A stretch of 64,000 bases of DNA from Devosia ginsengisoli (GTDB lineage: Bacteria; Pseudomonadota; Alphaproteobacteria; Rhizobiales; Devosiaceae). The position numbers were made by a program, and so were the translations under genes. Location of the stretch: contig NZ_CP042304.1 of assembly GCF_007859655.1 (NCBI RefSeq), positions 3,908,501-3,972,500 of the forward strand, in the 5' to 3' direction. Below the pieces are notes generated by a model. The model worked only from the letters and a program-made list of their open reading frames with translations. It made no database searches and had not been told where the DNA came from. Below are positions 62,802-64,000 of this stretch, in pieces (position 1 is the first letter of the stretch; each line of letters starts with the position of its first letter).

Positions 62802-64000
62802 ATGCCCGCCTCGACCGAAATGGCCGCTCCCAGCAATGTCAGCGAAATCATACCGATGGCCGACTATGCCGCCAGGGCTCTGTCTCTCGCGCTACCGGAC
62901 GCCGTGGTCGAAAAAGCCAAGCACCATATCCTCGATACGCTCTGCGCCATGATTACCGGGGTGCATCTGGACGTGGGCAAGATGGCGCTCTCCTATTCGC
63001 AGACGCTGGGCGCGGTCGAAGGCGCCAGTGTCGTGGGCAGTCCGCGCCTGCTGCATCCGGCCGACGCGGCCATGATCAACGGCATCATCGCCCATGCCGA
63101 CGAGACCGATGACAGCCATCCCGCCGCCATCGGGCATCCCGGTTGCGCCATCGTGCCGGCGGCGCTGGCAGCGGCCGAGCATAATGGCCGCTCGGGCGCT
63201 GACTTCCTCAAGGCGGTGGTGCTGGGCTACGACTATTATGCCCGCATGAACCTGGCGCTGGGGCCCAACCATATCTATGCCCGCGGCCACGGTCCCTATT
63301 CCATCGGCGGTAGCTGGGGCGCGGCCGCGGCGGCGGGCGCGCTTTATGGCATCGACCGGGAGCGGCTGCGCTATGTCTTCTCAAACGTCGCGCAGCAGAC
63401 CTCTGGCATTGCCACCTGGATGCGCGATGTCGACCACATGGAAAAGGCCTTCCACTTCGGCGGCCTACCGGCGCGCAATGGCGTCGCTGCCGCCTCGATG
63501 ATCGCCCATGGCTTCAACGGCACCGACGACGTCATGCATGGCCGCGGCAATTTCATGGATGCATTCTCCGACGCGCCGCAGCGCGCGCTTCTCGCCGACG
63601 GGCTGGGGTCGCGCTTCGAAATCATGCTGACCAATATCAAGAAATGGTGCGTCGGCTCGCCCATCCAGGCGGCCCTGGATTCCCTCGAATATCTCATGGA
63701 ACACGAAGGCGTCAGCCGGGACAATGTGATCTCGATGGAGGCTCTTTTGCCCAGCCACGTGGTCGATGTGGTTGAGGATCGTGGTGTTCCCGACATCAAT
63801 TGCCGGCACTGCCTCGCCCTGATGCTGGTCGATGACGGCTTCGGCTTCCATGCCTCGCACGATTATTCCCGCCTCACCGATCCAGCGGTCGTGGCGATGA
63901 AGGCCAAAATCGCCCTTCTGCCCTCCGACGAGCTGGCCGAGGCCAAGCCGATCCGCCAGGCCATCGTGCGGGCGCGGCTTGCCGACGGCCGTCAGGTCGA
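62802..64000 (+). CDS. MmgE/PrpD-family protein, 3' end missing
   Basis: About 399 residues are visible; the gene runs off the right edge. It has IIPMADYAARALSLALPDAV at the N-terminus, HADETDDSHPAAIGHPG (the family HxDDSH motif), IGGSWGAAAAAGALYGID and NIKKWCVGSPIQAALD. MmgE/PrpD includes 2-methylcitrate dehydratase and cis-aconitate decarboxylase relatives; many soil-bacterial members have unknown substrates. ATG 62802 follows GGAGAAA. Probably under the divergent LysR. Confidence 0.9.
   Translation, partial: MPASTEMAAPSNVSEIIPMADYAARALSLALPDAVVEKAKHHILDTLCAMITGVHLDVGKMALSYSQTLGAVEGASVVGSPRLLHPADAAMINGIIAHADETDDSHPAAIGHPGCAIVPAALAAAEHNGRSGADFLKAVVLGYDYYARMNLALGPNHIYARGHGPYSIGGSWGAAAAAGALYGIDRERLRYVFSNVAQQTSGIATWMRDVDHMEKAFHFGGLPARNGVAAASMIAHGFNGTDDVMHGRGNFMDAFSDAPQRALLADGLGSRFEIMLTNIKKWCVGSPIQAALDSLEYLMEHEGVSRDNVISMEALLPSHVVDVVEDRGVPDINCRHCLALMLVDDGFGFHASHDYSRLTDPAVVAMKAKIALLPSDELAEAKPIRQAIVRARLADGRQV

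Noticed and set aside
1..64000. CRISPR arrays, insertion sequences, prophage, replication origin
   Set aside because: No regularly spaced repeats, transposase, integrase, phage gene or origin-like cluster was seen.

Overview
The window is high-GC DNA from an alphaproteobacterium, most likely a Hyphomicrobiales member close to Devosia. I infer this from the gene families, the rpmH-rnpA-yidC-engB cluster, the many ABC sugar and peptide uptake genes, and palindromic intergenic repeats of the kind common in that order. No database search was possible, so the genus is a guess. About 57 protein genes (including damaged ones), one tRNA-Arg and many candidate regulatory palindromes can be supported.

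Layout. 1-9779 is a carbohydrate catabolism cluster: a phosphotriesterase-like start, FAD oxidoreductase, SDR, SIS protein, GntR/HutC regulator, ROK kinase, three Gfo/Idh/MocA oxidoreductases, a LacI regulator and a ThuA-like protein, with two clear operators. 9782-12351 holds a His-rich CDF metal exporter with an ArsR operator, a frameshifted arsR and an AcuI-type reductase. 12505-27081 is mostly housekeeping and stress genes: ABC exporter, aldo/keto reductase, VOC protein, HAD nucleotidase, two secreted paralogues, ilvA, TetR plus MFS pump, MarR plus FAD monooxygenase, and an Omp25-like porin. 27219-35462 contains argB, an ECF sigma/RskA/fasciclin group, a Tat-exported MsrB, engB, yidC, rnpA and rpmH. 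35693-39006 has a flavoprotein without its redox cysteines, an orphan histidine kinase and tRNA-Arg.

39318-49609 is the most interesting part. An Ugp/Mal-type ABC importer operon also encodes a calcineurin-like phosphodiesterase (GpdQ-like motifs) and a CX5R tyrosine-phosphatase-like protein. A second copy of phosphodiesterase, binding protein and phosphatase lies beside it without permeases or ATPase. Each copy has its own TetR regulator. I infer uptake and stepwise dephosphorylation of a phosphodiester such as a glycerophosphodiester.

49610-53693 carries a decayed SorC-type regulator and a frameshifted autotransporter. 53812-61738 is a peptide- or amine-type ABC uptake operon with a DadA-like oxidase, a cupin and an IclR regulator. 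62675 to the end is a LysR regulator divergent from a truncated MmgE/PrpD gene.

A recurring oddity is frame breaks in short G/C runs (MFS start, permease, second binding protein, autotransporter) plus one in a CG repeat (arsR). These may be sequencing errors, real decay or phase variation, and they should be checked before any of these genes is called dead.
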